Positions 1-8,543 are shown, counted from the stretch's first letter. The stretch: DNA of 64,000 nucleotides from Bradyrhizobium sp. CB1015 (GCF_025200925.1 NZ_CP104174.1:8198001-8262000); one strand, 5' to 3'. Made by a program: numbers and translations. The notes: generated by a model from the sequence alone, not told the origin.

Positions 1-1054
1 GGGCGCGATCGACCAGCGCCGCCGGGACCATGGCGCCTGCGATCAGTCGGTCGCGCACGGCCGGGTCAAAGTCGTTCGGGCGCTTGCGCAGGCGATCGAG
101 ATGGAGCGAAGCGCCTTCGGTGGTGGTGATGACATAGGCGGCGGCGCGGGCGCGCGATGCTTCGGGAACATCCACCACTTGCGTTGCGCCCAGCGCCTTG
201 GCGACGCGACTGACGGCTTCGACCGCTTCCGGAAACACGTTCTTCTGGAAGTGCCCGCCGGCAACCGCAACGCGCAGACCGGAAATGGGCTCAGCGAGCA
301 GCGGCGTGACGGGCTCCAACCCACGTGTGGTGCAGGCGCCGTCGTCCGCGTCCGGTCCCTGCATCGCGTCATAGGCGAGTGCGAGATCGGCGACGGAGCG
401 CGCGAACGGGCCGAGATGATCGAGGCTCGCCACGAACGGGAAGGAGCGCGCGCGCGACAGCCGTCCGTAGGTGGGCTTCAAGCCGAAGATGCCGCAGAAC
501 GACGACGGCACGCGGATCGAGCCGTTGGTGTCGGAGCCGAGCGCGATCGGCACCAGCGCGCCGCCGACGGCGCTGCCCGAGCCACCCGACGAGCCTCCGC
601 TCATTCGCGTGGTGTCGTGCGGATTGCGCGAGGGGCCGTCATGGATGTTCTCGCCCGTAAAATCGTAGGCGTATTCGCCCATATTGAGCGCGCCGACGAG
701 AACGGCGCCCGCGGCCTCCATCCGCTCGATCAACGTCGCATCGCGCCTGGCGGGCGCGAGGTCCCGGTTGATCTTCGAGCCGGCGCGCGTCGGCAGGCCA
801 GCAACATCGAACAGGTTCTTGACGGCGAAGGGGACGCCGGCGAGCGGACCGACTTTCTTGCCCGCAGCGATGTCGGCATCGATTGCGCGCGCTTTCGCGC
901 GGGCGCGCTCGGCGGTGACGTCGGTGAAGGAATTGAGGATGCGGTCGTGCTGCTCGATGCGCGCGAGCGCAGCTTCGGTGGCAGCGAGCGCGGACATCTT
1001 GCCGCCCGCAACCGCACTTGCGATCTCGGAGGCCGTCTCTGGCTTTGCGGACAT
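1..1054 (-). CDS. AtzE-family amidohydrolase (amidase signature), C-terminus beyond window
   Basis: This is an amidase-signature hydrolase, which cleaves C-N amide bonds with a Ser-cisSer-Lys triad. Read on the minus strand, the first 351 residues are visible. Lys79 lies in FAVKN, the cis-Ser in GGSSGG at about 155, and the nucleophile Ser at about 179 in SDTNGSIR, which is the spacing of the family. The ATG at 1054 is 4 bases downstream of the stop of a DUF4089 (AtzG-type) gene. That pairing is characteristic of AtzE, the 1-carboxybiuret hydrolase subunit, and of the related HpxY. It is the last visible gene of a five-gene ABC-importer operon, so the substrate is probably a small imported amide or ureide; that part is inference. 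The gene is cut by the left edge, not broken. Confidence 0.85.
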   Translation of the reverse strand, partial: MSAKPETASEIASAVAGGKMSALAATEAALARIEQHDRILNSFTDVTAERARAKARAIDADIAAGKKVGPLAGVPFAVKNLFDVAGLPTRAGSKINRDLAPARRDATLIERMEAAGAVLVGALNMGEYAYDFTGENIHDGPSRNPHDTTRMSGGSSGGSGSAVGGALVPIALGSDTNGSIRVPSSFCGIFGLKPTYGRLSRARSFPFVASLDHLGPFARSVADLALAYDAMQGPDADDGACTTRGLEPVTPLLAEPISGLRVAVAGGHFQKNVFPEAVEAVSRVAKALGATQVVDVPEASRARAAAYVITTTEGASLHLDRLRKRPNDFDPAVRDRLIAGAMVPAALVDRA

Positions 1055-1058
1055 GGTG

Positions 1059-1238
1059 TCAGGCCGTGAAGATCGGTGCCGGCTCGGTCTCGTCCGGCAG
1101 CGCGAATTCGTCGACCAGACGGCCAAGCCGCAGCGAGACGTCGAGGTTGGCGCGCACGGCAGGCCTCCAGGCCTCCTCGATCGGCAACGCCAGCGCCTTC
1201 GATACGGCGTCGATATACTCGTCCAGGGGTTCGGCCAT
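1059..1238 (-). CDS. AtzG-like small subunit (DUF4089)
   Basis: A 59-residue protein beginning MAEPLDEYIDA. Small DUF4089 proteins of this size are the AtzG/HpxX partners that form a complex with AtzE-type amidases, and here the gene sits directly upstream of such an amidase with a 4-base gap. Frames open further upstream, but only this ATG gives the family length, and the extra upstream codons lie in a palindromic repeat. No catalytic residues are expected; the role is structural. The family call is from the N-terminal pattern and the neighbour, so it is good but not proven. Confidence 0.75.
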   Translation of the reverse strand: MAEPLDEYIDAVSKALALPIEEAWRPAVRANLDVSLRLGRLVDEFALPDETEPAPIFTA

Positions 1239-1266
1239 CACGCTCTCAAGCTGATCTCTAAGTTGT

Positions 1267-1315
1267 GAGCATGATCTTTTCGGAAAACCGCTTCGCACTT
1301 TTCCGGATCATGCTC
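1267..1315. repeat. 49-bp palindromic repeat (gagcatgatc family), copy 1
   Basis: Inverted repeat with arms gagcatgatc and gatcatgctc around a centre rich in cggaaaa / ttttccg. Copies of the same 49-base length lie at 4294-4342 and 36107-36155, and a compact form at 20837-20862. On the minus strand its outer edge contributes to the TAG stop of the upstream ATPase gene. Confidence 0.85.
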
Positions 1316-3051
1316 TAGTGCACTGGCAACGGCGGATGCGGGATCGCCGTCAGCAGCTCCTTGGTGTAGTCGTCCTTGGGATCGCTGAGCACCTGCTCGG
1401 AAGAGCCCTCCTCGACGATCCGTCCGGTCCGCATCACAATGACACGATCGCACAACAAGCGCACCACATTCAAATCATGCGAGACGAACAGATAGCTCAT
1501 ACCTAGCCGCGCCTTGAGGTCCTGCAGCAGATTGAGGACGACGGCCTGCACGGAGACGTCCAGCGCCGCGGTCGGCTCGTCCAGGATGACGAGCTTGGGA
1601 TGAAGGGCGATCGCCCGGGCGATGCCGACACGGGCCTTCTGGCCGCCCGACAATTGGTGCGGGAAACGGTCGAGCAGATTGTGGGGCAGGCCGACCATGG
1701 TGGCCAGTTCCTCGCAGCGGGCGCGCAGCGCATCGCGTCCCCGGATGTCGCCAAGCTGCATGATCGGGTCGGCGATGGCGCGGGCGGCGGTGAAGCGCGG
1801 ATTGAGGCTGTCGGTGGGGTCCTGGAACACCATCTGGATGCGGCTGCGCTGCGGCAACCGGGCGAAGGCGGCAGGCGCGATGCCCGAGATGTCCTCGCCG
1901 TCGAACTGGATCAGGCCGGAGGTCTGGTCGAGGAGACGCATCACCATCATCGACGTGGTCGACTTGCCGCAGCCGGACTCGCCGACGAGGCCGACGCTCT
2001 CGCCATGGCCGATCGCAAAGCTGATGCCGTCGACGGCGCGGAACGCGTCGGGCTCGACCGGCGGCTTGCGCCGGAACAGTTTGCCGAGCACGGCGGTCGC
2101 GCCCTGGCGGGGATACTCTTTCACGAGTTTATCGACGCGGAGGAGAAGCTGGTCGCTCTTCCCTTCGCTTTGAGAAGCGTGCCGGTCAGGCGCAGCGACA
2201 ACGGATGCAGATGAAGTTGCGCCCTCGTCTTCCGGCAGCAGATCCCGCAAGCTCACACCGAGCCGCGGCGTCGCGCGCATCAGCTTTTTCGTATAGGGGT
2301 GCTGCGGGTTCGCGAAGATGTCGGCGGCCGTGGCGGTCTCGACGACGCGGCCCTTCTCCATCACGACGACGCGGTCGCAATAGGCGGCGGCGAGGCCGAG
2401 ATCGTGCGTGATCAGGATGGTCGACATCGCGCGGCGCTTGGTCAGCTCGACGATCAGGTCCATCACCGCCTTCTGCGTGGTGACATCCAATCCGGTCGTC
2501 GGCTCGTCCGCGATCAGGAGCTGCGGATTGCAGGCGAGCGCGAGGGCGATGACGACGCGCTGGCACATGCCGCCTGAGAGCTCGAACGGATAGGCGTGAT
2601 AGCGCTCGCGCGGGCGGGCGATCCTGACCTGCTCCAGCGCCTCGATGGCCTTCTCGCCGTGATCGGCGACCTGGGCCTGCTGCACATGGGTGCGCAGCAC
2701 GTCCTCGATCTGGTCGCCCACTTTCCGGATCGGGTTCAGCGCGGCGCGCGGATTCTGGAAGATCATCGAGACTTCGCGGCCGCGCAGATCGCGCATCTGG
2801 TCTTCGGTCGCCGCCTTGACGTCGATGCCGGAGAACATCACCGAGCCCTCGGCGATCTTGCCGGCGCGGTCGAGGATGCGCATCACCGCGTAGGAGGTCA
2901 CCGACTTGCCGGAGCCGGACTCGCCGACGATGGCGAGCGTCTCGCCCTTGGCCACGGAGATGTTGACGTGCTGCACCGCCTTGACGATGCCGCGGCGGGT
3001 GGTGAATTCGACCGTGAGGTCCTGGACGTCGAGCAGCGGCTGGGCGGTCAT
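1315..3051 (-). CDS. Fused double ATPase of dipeptide-type ABC importer (DppD-DppF fusion)
   Basis: A 578-residue protein with two complete ABC ATPase domains in one chain. Domain 1 has Walker A GESGSGKS at 43-50, signature LSGGMCQR at about 158 and Walker B LLIADEP at about 178. Domain 2 has Walker A GESGCGKS at about 357-364 and its own signature (LSGGQKAR) and Walker B (VILDEP). They are joined by a linker at about 275-300. Such fusions replace the separate DppD and DppF proteins and power dipeptide/opine/nickel-type importers at the inner face of the membrane. It is downstream of its two permeases and binding protein and upstream of the AtzG/AtzE pair, with repeats in the gaps. The first signature has Met-Cys where Gln-Arg is commoner, still compatible with function. 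Confidence 0.93.
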   Translation of the reverse strand: MTAQPLLDVQDLTVEFTTRRGIVKAVQHVNISVAKGETLAIVGESGSGKSVTSYAVMRILDRAGKIAEGSVMFSGIDVKAATEDQMRDLRGREVSMIFQNPRAALNPIRKVGDQIEDVLRTHVQQAQVADHGEKAIEALEQVRIARPRERYHAYPFELSGGMCQRVVIALALACNPQLLIADEPTTGLDVTTQKAVMDLIVELTKRRAMSTILITHDLGLAAAYCDRVVVMEKGRVVETATAADIFANPQHPYTKKLMRATPRLGVSLRDLLPEDEGATSSASVVAAPDRHASQSEGKSDQLLLRVDKLVKEYPRQGATAVLGKLFRRKPPVEPDAFRAVDGISFAIGHGESVGLVGESGCGKSTTSMMVMRLLDQTSGLIQFDGEDISGIAPAAFARLPQRSRIQMVFQDPTDSLNPRFTAARAIADPIMQLGDIRGRDALRARCEELATMVGLPHNLLDRFPHQLSGGQKARVGIARAIALHPKLVILDEPTAALDVSVQAVVLNLLQDLKARLGMSYLFVSHDLNVVRLLCDRVIVMRTGRIVEEGSSEQVLSDPKDDYTKELLTAIPHPPLPVH

Positions 3052-3075
3052 GGGCGGCTCCCGTCACTCAAACAC

Positions 3076-3100
3076 TCGAAAACAACCCCATGCACAGTAG
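3076..3100. repeat. 25-bp motif repeated exactly at 43531-43555
   Basis: Twenty-five bases starting tcgaaaacaacccc and ending gcacagtag are identical here and at 43531-43555, in the same orientation. No function can be read from the sequence; it looks like part of a dispersed genomic repeat. Confidence 0.7.
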
Positions 3101-3147
3101 AATGGCGACTGAAATCACTGGAGAATTTTTGACGGCTCTTTGTGCGT

Positions 3148-3316
3148 GAGGCGGGCGCCGCTCTCTCATTCCCTCCCCCCTTGTGGCCGAGGGGCAGGGA
3201 GGGGGGTGCCACACGGGGACACTCTCCGCATGCGAGCGGCGCAACGTCCATCCCACAGACACCTTTTCCTGGGCTACCCCCCTCCCCAACCCTCCCCCAC
3301 AAGGGGGGAGGGAGCG
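3148..3316. repeat. Long inverted repeat, C/G-rich type A, copy 1
   Basis: Arms rich in ccctcccccc and ggggggaggg enclose a variable centre. The element fills most of the 328-base gap between the permease and ATPase genes. It shares the stretch around gaggcgggcgccgctctc with the inverted copy at 5405-5533. Confidence 0.75.
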
Positions 3317-3379
3317 AAAGGACAGTGCCCTCCTCACCTGTCAGTCTCGCTTCGCTCGCCGCCGACTGAAGACCAACCA

Positions 3380-4279
3380 TCACGTCCTCCGCTGGGGATC
3401 GACGATGTCGCGCAGGCCGTCGCCGAGGAGGTTGAAGCAGAACACGGCGATCATCAGGGCAAGGCCGGGGAAGAGCGCGATCCACCATTCGCCCGAGACC
3501 ATGAAGCCGGCACCTTCGGCGACCATGATGCCCCATTCGGCCGTGGGGGGACGGACGCCGAGGCCGATGAAGGAGAGGCCAGCGGCGTTGAGGATGGCGT
3601 AGCCCATGGTCAGCGACATCTGCACGATCATGATCGGCATGATGTTCGGCAGGATGTGCACCAGCAGGATGCGGAACTCGCCGTTCCCTGAGAGACGCGC
3701 GGCCTGCACGAAGCCGGCATTGCGGCGGACATTGGCTTCGGCGCGCGCGACGCGGGCATAGAGCGGGAAGTTGACGATCGCGGTGGCCAGGATGATGTTC
3801 TGCACGGTGTTGCCGAGCGCGGCGACAATGCCCATCGCCAGCACGAACAGCGGAAAGGCCATGATGGTGTCGGCGATGCGGCCGACGACGCGGTCGGTCC
3901 AGCCGCCGAAATAGCCGGCCGCGATGCCGGCAAGGCCGCCCATCAGGAACACCAGAGCAACCGACGCGATCGCGATGAAGAAGTCGAGACGCGTGGCGAC
4001 GATGACGCGGCTGAAGATGTCGCGCCCCAGCTGGTCGGTGCCGAACCAGTGCGCCGCCGACGGCGGCTTCAGTGCAGCGGCGGTGTCGGAAGCGAGCGGA
4101 TCGTAGGGGACGACATAGGGACCGAACAGCGCGGCGAACACGATGATCAGGAGCAGCGCGAAGGCGAAGCCCGTGACCTTGTTCTCGCTGAGGACGTAAC
4201 GGGTCTGTTCGAGGATCGCGACGAGGCCTGACGTGCGGGCGGGACCGACAGGTTCAACAGCAGGCGCAACGGAGCTCAT
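3380..4279 (-). CDS. ABC transporter permease, DppC type
   Basis: A 299-residue inner-membrane permease of the binding-protein-dependent transport family. The segment FGTDQLGRDIFSRVI, the multiple hydrophobic helices and the EAA-like loop around ARAEANVRRNAGFVQAARLSG are those of DppC/OppC subunits, with the C-terminus NLLGDGLRDIVDPQRRT. The start is the ATG at 4279, preceded by aggagag about 5 bases away; the frame stays open far upstream but only as the shadow of the neighbouring permease. It partners the DppB-type permease upstream and the fused ATPase downstream. A repeat sits in both flanking gaps. Confidence 0.92.
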   Translation of the reverse strand: MSSVAPAVEPVGPARTSGLVAILEQTRYVLSENKVTGFAFALLLIIVFAALFGPYVVPYDPLASDTAAALKPPSAAHWFGTDQLGRDIFSRVIVATRLDFFIAIASVALVFLMGGLAGIAAGYFGGWTDRVVGRIADTIMAFPLFVLAMGIVAALGNTVQNIILATAIVNFPLYARVARAEANVRRNAGFVQAARLSGNGEFRILLVHILPNIMPIMIVQMSLTMGYAILNAAGLSFIGLGVRPPTAEWGIMVAEGAGFMVSGEWWIALFPGLALMIAVFCFNLLGDGLRDIVDPQRRT

Positions 4280-4293
4280 GTATCTCTCCTTTT

Positions 4294-4342
4294 GCGCATG
4301 ATCTGATCGGAAAACCGGTCTCCACTTTTCCGGATCATGCGC
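4294..4342. repeat. 49-bp palindromic repeat (gagcatgatc family), copy 2
   Basis: Same element as 1267-1315, with arms gcgcatgatc and gatcatgcgc. It occupies the gap between the two permease genes, and its edge again abuts the TAG stop of the upstream gene. Confidence 0.85.
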
Positions 4343-5355
4343 TAGCCCTCCAACCGCACGCGCGGGTCGATCACGCCATAGAGAATGTCGATGATCAGAT
4401 TGAGCAGCACGTACATCACCGCCATGGTCAGCACGAAACCCTGCACCGGCGCGAAGTCCGAGGAGATCAGCGCTTCCACCGCGTAGGAGCCGATGCCGGG
4501 CCAGGCGAACACCTTCTCCACCAGCACGTTGGCGCCCAACAGGAATGAGAACACCATGCTGAGCGTGGTGATGACCGGCAGCATCGCGTTGCGGAACGCG
4601 TAGGTGACGATCACGGTTGCCGGCGACAGGCCGCTGGCGCGCGCGGTGCGGACGAATTCGGATGCGAGCACCGCCAACATCGAGGCGCGCGTCATGCGCG
4701 CGATCGGCGCCAGCGAGAAGATCGCGAGCGTCGTTGCGGGAAGAATGAGCTGGCTCAACGCTGAACGAAACGCCTCGACATCGCGCGCGATCAAAGTGTC
4801 GATCAGATAGAAGCCGGTCACCGTCGGCGGCGCGCTGTAGAACACGTCGAGGCGGCCGAGCGGCGCCGGCGACCAGCCGAGCCGGAAGTAGAAGACATAG
4901 ACCAGCACGAGGCCGGTGAAGAACACCGGCAGCGACACGCCGGCGGTGGTCGTGACCCGGCAGAGATGGTCGATCCACGATCCCGGCCGCGTCGCCGCCA
5001 GCACGCCGAGCGGAATGGCGATTGCAATGGACACGAACAGGCCGAGCAGCGTCAGCTCGGCCGAAGCCGGCAGGCGGTTGCGGATCTCGGTGGCGACCGG
5101 CTGGCCGGTCGTCAGCGAGTTGCCGAAATCGCCGTGCGCGAGATCGTTGGCATAGCGGAAGAACTGCTCGATCAGCGGCTTGTCGAAGCCGAGCTTTTTG
5201 CGGATCTGCTCCACGGCTTCCTTGGTCGCGGCGGGGCCGGCAAAGTAGGCCGCGGGATCGCCCGGCAGCGCGCGCGTCAGCAGGAAGGTGACGATGACGA
5301 CGCCGATCAGCGAAGGGATCGCGAACATCAACCGCTTGCCGATCATGGTCAGCAT
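4342..5355 (-). CDS. ABC transporter permease, DppB type
   Basis: A 337-residue permease with the DppB/OppB hallmarks: an N-terminal helix followed by RALPGDPAAYF, the periplasmic segment with GLDKPL-like sequence (KLGFDKPLIEQFF), GDFGNSLTTGQPV, and the C-terminal NLIIDILYGVIDPRVRLEG. The start is the ATG at 5355, with aggag 6 bases upstream; the open frame continues upstream through a palindromic repeat and is not coding there. It forms the membrane channel with the DppC-type protein encoded next. The C-terminus ends at a TAG that belongs to the adjacent 49-bp repeat. Confidence 0.92.
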   Translation of the reverse strand: MLTMIGKRLMFAIPSLIGVVIVTFLLTRALPGDPAAYFAGPAATKEAVEQIRKKLGFDKPLIEQFFRYANDLAHGDFGNSLTTGQPVATEIRNRLPASAELTLLGLFVSIAIAIPLGVLAATRPGSWIDHLCRVTTTAGVSLPVFFTGLVLVYVFYFRLGWSPAPLGRLDVFYSAPPTVTGFYLIDTLIARDVEAFRSALSQLILPATTLAIFSLAPIARMTRASMLAVLASEFVRTARASGLSPATVIVTYAFRNAMLPVITTLSMVFSFLLGANVLVEKVFAWPGIGSYAVEALISSDFAPVQGFVLTMAVMYVLLNLIIDILYGVIDPRVRLEG

Positions 5356-5404
5356 GGGGTGCTCCTGCGCCTGTTTCGCGCGCAGCCAGCGGCGCGCTCC
5401 GCTG

Positions 5405-5533
5405 CGTTCCCTCCCCCCTTGTGGGGGAGGGCTAGGGAGGGGGTGGCCCCAAGCGAGGTCGGAGTTCGTGGCTACCCCCTCCCTGCCCCTCCCCCACAAG
5501 GGGGGAGGGAATGAGAGAGCGGCGCCCGCCTCA
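5405..5533. repeat. Long inverted repeat, C/G-rich type A, copy 2
   Basis: The arms ttccctccccccttgtggggg and cccccacaagggg... are near-perfect inverses around a short centre. It lies in the 234-base gap between the binding-protein gene and the first permease gene. It could act as an attenuating hairpin in the operon mRNA; that is inference. Confidence 0.8.
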
Positions 5534-5589
5534 CTCCAATTCAAACGTCCAACCAATGCCGATGCGTCGCCGACGATCAGCATGACCCC

Positions 5590-7209
5590 TCACCCCTTCG
5601 CCATCGCGCGATAGTCCAGCCTGCGGTGGAACCAGTACTGATAGCCGCTGATGTTCTTCTGCATCGCGACGTTGACGAAGGGCTGGTAGAGCGGGATGCG
5701 CGGGACCTCGGCGAAGGCGAGATCGACGAAGCCTTTCACGTCGGCGTCGTAAGCGGCCTTATCACCGGTGGCGGCCGCCGTGCGCGCACCGTCGATGAAC
5801 TTGTCCATCGCGGCCGACTTGTAGCTCATGGTGTTGAAGACGGAATTGTTGCCGTGATAGCACCAGTAGAAGAAGTACTCGGGGTAATCGAGCCAACCCG
5901 AGAACACGTTGGTGAAGAGCGGCATCTCCTTCTTGTTGAGTTCGGTGCGCCAGTTGGCGCCGGGCACCTTGTTGATGGTGGTCTTGATGCCGAGTTGGGC
6001 GAGGCTCTCCTGCACCAGCACGCACAGCGGCTCGTTGACGCCGGCGAAGTTGAGGTCGAACGAGATCGTGGTCTCGAAGCCGTTGGCGTAACCGGCCTCA
6101 GTCAGCAGCGCCTTCGCCTTCTCCATGTCGGTGTTGTACTTGTGCGGCTGCGGCCAGGCGACCTCGGTCGCCTTGTCCTTTGCGCCGAACATGGGATTGC
6201 CGAGGCCGAACAGCACCGCGTCCATGATCTTCTGATACGGCAGCGCATAGGCGATGGCCTGCCGCACCTTCACATTGTCGAACGGCGGCTTGGTGACGTT
6301 CATGCCGATATATTGGATGCCGTTGGAGAACGGCAGCGACACCACGTTGAGCTTGCCGTTCGCCTTCATCTCCTGGAAGTCCTTGAACGGCAGCTCATAG
6401 GAGATGTCGGCATCGCCGCGCTCGAGCAGCGCACGGCGGTTGCCGGCCTGCGGCACCATGCGCCAGATCACGCGCTTGATCTTGGGCAGCGGACCGCCGA
6501 CCCAATCCTCGTTGCGCTCCATGATCACTTCGGTGCCCGCGGTCCACTTCGTCACCTTGTAGGCGCCGGAGCCGGCGGTCTGCTGCTTGGTGTATTCGAG
6601 ACCCCAGGGGTCCTTCTCGCTCGCATTCTTCTTCACGAGCTCGGAATTGACGATGCAGGGCACGATGACCGCGAGATCGGGGATCGTCAGCCTGTCCTTC
6701 TTCAGGAAGTCGACGCGGACGGTGTGATCGTCGATGACGACGAACTGCTTGGCTTTGGTCAGCGAGCCCGCGCTCATCTGGAAGGTCGGGAAGCCGCCGA
6801 CGCTGACGGCGCGGTCGAGCGACCATTTGACGTCCTTCGCCGTGACGGGTGCGCCGTCGTGGAATTTGGCGTTCTTCTTCAGCTTGAAGGTGACCGACAT
6901 GTCGTCGATCTTCATGTCGTCGGCGAGCTCGCCCTTGAACTTGTCGCGGTCGTAATAGGGCACGCCGCCGGGGCCGCTCTTCATCTCGTGGCTGATCAGG
7001 CGGTCGTAGCAATTCCAAGAGACTTCATAGCCGGGCACGTTGGTGCCGACGCCATGGATATCGAGATTGTTGGGGCCGCCTTCCGAGACGATCAGCAGCG
7101 TCTCCGCGCGGGCATCGGCCTTGGCCGAGGAGATCACGGACGGCATGGCCGGAAGCGCCGCGCCAGCGGCCAACCCGGAAACGGATTTGAGAAAATCGCG
7201 GCGCTTCAT
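5590..7209 (-). CDS. ABC transporter substrate-binding protein, family 5, Tat-exported
   Basis: A 539-residue family 5 extracellular solute-binding protein (dipeptide/oligopeptide type). The N-terminus MKRRDFLKSVSGLAAGAAL carries a twin-arginine signal (RRDFLK) and a hydrophobic stretch ending in an Ala-rich cleavage region (AKADARA), so export through Tat in folded form is expected. The body has the family pattern KKNAKFHDGAPVTAKDVKWSLDRA and later VRQAIAYALPYQKIMDAVLFG. The start at 7209 was chosen because it places RR at the N-terminus; the frame is open six codons further. It is the first gene of the operon that continues to the permeases, fused ATPase and AtzG/AtzE, and should set the specificity of the importer. 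The ligand cannot be told from sequence. Confidence 0.93.
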   Translation of the reverse strand: MKRRDFLKSVSGLAAGAALPAMPSVISSAKADARAETLLIVSEGGPNNLDIHGVGTNVPGYEVSWNCYDRLISHEMKSGPGGVPYYDRDKFKGELADDMKIDDMSVTFKLKKNAKFHDGAPVTAKDVKWSLDRAVSVGGFPTFQMSAGSLTKAKQFVVIDDHTVRVDFLKKDRLTIPDLAVIVPCIVNSELVKKNASEKDPWGLEYTKQQTAGSGAYKVTKWTAGTEVIMERNEDWVGGPLPKIKRVIWRMVPQAGNRRALLERGDADISYELPFKDFQEMKANGKLNVVSLPFSNGIQYIGMNVTKPPFDNVKVRQAIAYALPYQKIMDAVLFGLGNPMFGAKDKATEVAWPQPHKYNTDMEKAKALLTEAGYANGFETTISFDLNFAGVNEPLCVLVQESLAQLGIKTTINKVPGANWRTELNKKEMPLFTNVFSGWLDYPEYFFYWCYHGNNSVFNTMSYKSAAMDKFIDGARTAAATGDKAAYDADVKGFVDLAFAEVPRIPLYQPFVNVAMQKNISGYQYWFHRRLDYRAMAKG

Positions 7210-7481
7210 GAAATCGCTCCAACGCAAAAGTTTTTCGTTGGAGGCGGATTCGCAAGGTTCGTGCCAAGGCTTAACGGAAGCTTACATCGCACCTAAACGA
7301 TTGATCTATAATGGAATTGAACCCAATTCGGCTCACTGGGCAGTTCTGAAGAGCCTCGCTCTTTGCATACAAAGCGGAGATTTTGAATACAAAATAGGCA
7401 GACGAAGTCAGAGGCCCGATTTGTCGCCACCTCGTTCAGAGGGCCGCATCCTCGACAGGATTCGGGCTCGCGCCCCAAGCT

Positions 7482-7568
7482 CGTCATCGCGAGGAGCCCT
7501 TGCGACGAAGCAATCCAGAATCTTTCCACGGAAACAATCTGGATTGCTTCGCTTCGCTCGCAATGACG
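7482..7568. repeat. Dispersed inverted repeat (cgtcatcgcgag / cgctcgcaatgacg), copy 1
   Basis: Left arm cgtcatcgcgagg with gcaatccagaatc, right arm gattgcttcgc with ctcgcaatgacg. A second, 5-prime truncated copy is at 21954-22022. The rest of the 7210-7481 gap is AT-richer and must hold the promoter of the binding-protein gene, but no clear -35/-10 pair was recognised. Confidence 0.8.
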
Positions 7569-7583
7569 GTTTTGACGGAGCGC

Positions 7584-8543
7584 TCAGCCCGGCCAGATCA
7601 GCTCCTGCAGTTCGACGAGATCATTCGCCCTCTCCTGCCAGCCCGCGATGCAGATATGGCGGTTGAGATCGCTGGCGCGGTGCAGCAGCATCAGGGCCAT
7701 CAGGCGGCGCTTGAGCGTATCGTCCGGCTTCGCATAGCCCAAACCTTCGAGCAGGCTCTTCACCCTCCTCGGCCGGCCCGCCGCCATGAAGGCGCTGGGG
7801 CCGAGCAAATCGTAGTCGCGCCATCCCGCCAGCACGTCGCCGAAATCGAACAGACCTTTGAGCGACCATTGGCCGTCATCGCAGGCGAGCAGAAAATTCT
7901 CGGGGATGTATTCGCCGATCAGGATCACCGGCGGCGCGTCCATCGGGATCAGCTTTGCGGCGTCGCGCAGGAGGTCGTCGAGGCCGGCGAGGAATTTCGG
8001 TGCGAGACCGAGGCGCATGTGCCTGGCGCGGCAACCCTGCATCTGGGCGCGCATGAACGCGTCCCAGCGCGGCTCGATGGACGCGAGCTCCCCGGGCGGA
8101 ACGCGCTGCACGGCGGCGATGGTCTCGCCGATCTGGCGCAGCAGGTGCTCCTTCTGCGGCTCCGGCAGTGAAGGCCAGACCTCCGAGCCGAGCGTGCCGG
8201 CAAGACGCGTCATGACGAGATAGGGCCAGCCGTCGCGCATCCCCTCCGCGACGATCTCCGGGATCGGCAGCTGCAGACGACCTTTGAGCTGCGCCAGCGC
8301 GGCGCGCTCCGAGACGAATTGCGCTGCGAGCAGCGGCGGGAAGATCTTCAGGATCAGCTTGTCGCCGAGGCCGACCACGAGATTGGTGCCGGTCGCAAAC
8401 ACATGCGGTGAGCCGGTGTCGAGGCCATGGCCGCGTGCGATGTCGAGGGCGATCGGCAGCCATTGCGCGGAGGCGGAGCGGAAGGCGCGGAAGCTTGCGG
8501 AGTCGGTGAGGTGAGGCAGCTGTTGCGGCGGCGTGATTGTCAT
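7584..8543 (-). CDS. APH-fold phosphotransferase (aminoglycoside phosphotransferase-like kinase)
   Basis: A 319-residue protein with the two-lobed APH/choline-kinase layout: a small N-lobe with the ATP-binding Lys in KLILKIFPP (about residue 66), a hinge around YLVMTRLAG, and the C-lobe phosphotransfer loop. That loop normally reads HGDxxxxN; here it is IGEYIPENF (Glu at about 211, Asn at about 216), so the usual His and catalytic Asp are replaced, while the metal-binding DFGD at about 233-236 is kept. Members phosphorylate small hydroxylated molecules, not only antibiotics, so no resistance function is claimed. The ATG at 8543 was preferred to a GTG two codons earlier; no strong ribosome site is visible. 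It is flanked by repeats and shows no operon partner. Confidence 0.75.
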   Translation of the reverse strand: MTITPPQQLPHLTDSASFRAFRSASAQWLPIALDIARGHGLDTGSPHVFATGTNLVVGLGDKLILKIFPPLLAAQFVSERAALAQLKGRLQLPIPEIVAEGMRDGWPYLVMTRLAGTLGSEVWPSLPEPQKEHLLRQIGETIAAVQRVPPGELASIEPRWDAFMRAQMQGCRARHMRLGLAPKFLAGLDDLLRDAAKLIPMDAPPVILIGEYIPENFLLACDDGQWSLKGLFDFGDVLAGWRDYDLLGPSAFMAAGRPRRVKSLLEGLGYAKPDDTLKRRLMALMLLHRASDLNRHICIAGWQERANDLVELQELIWPG

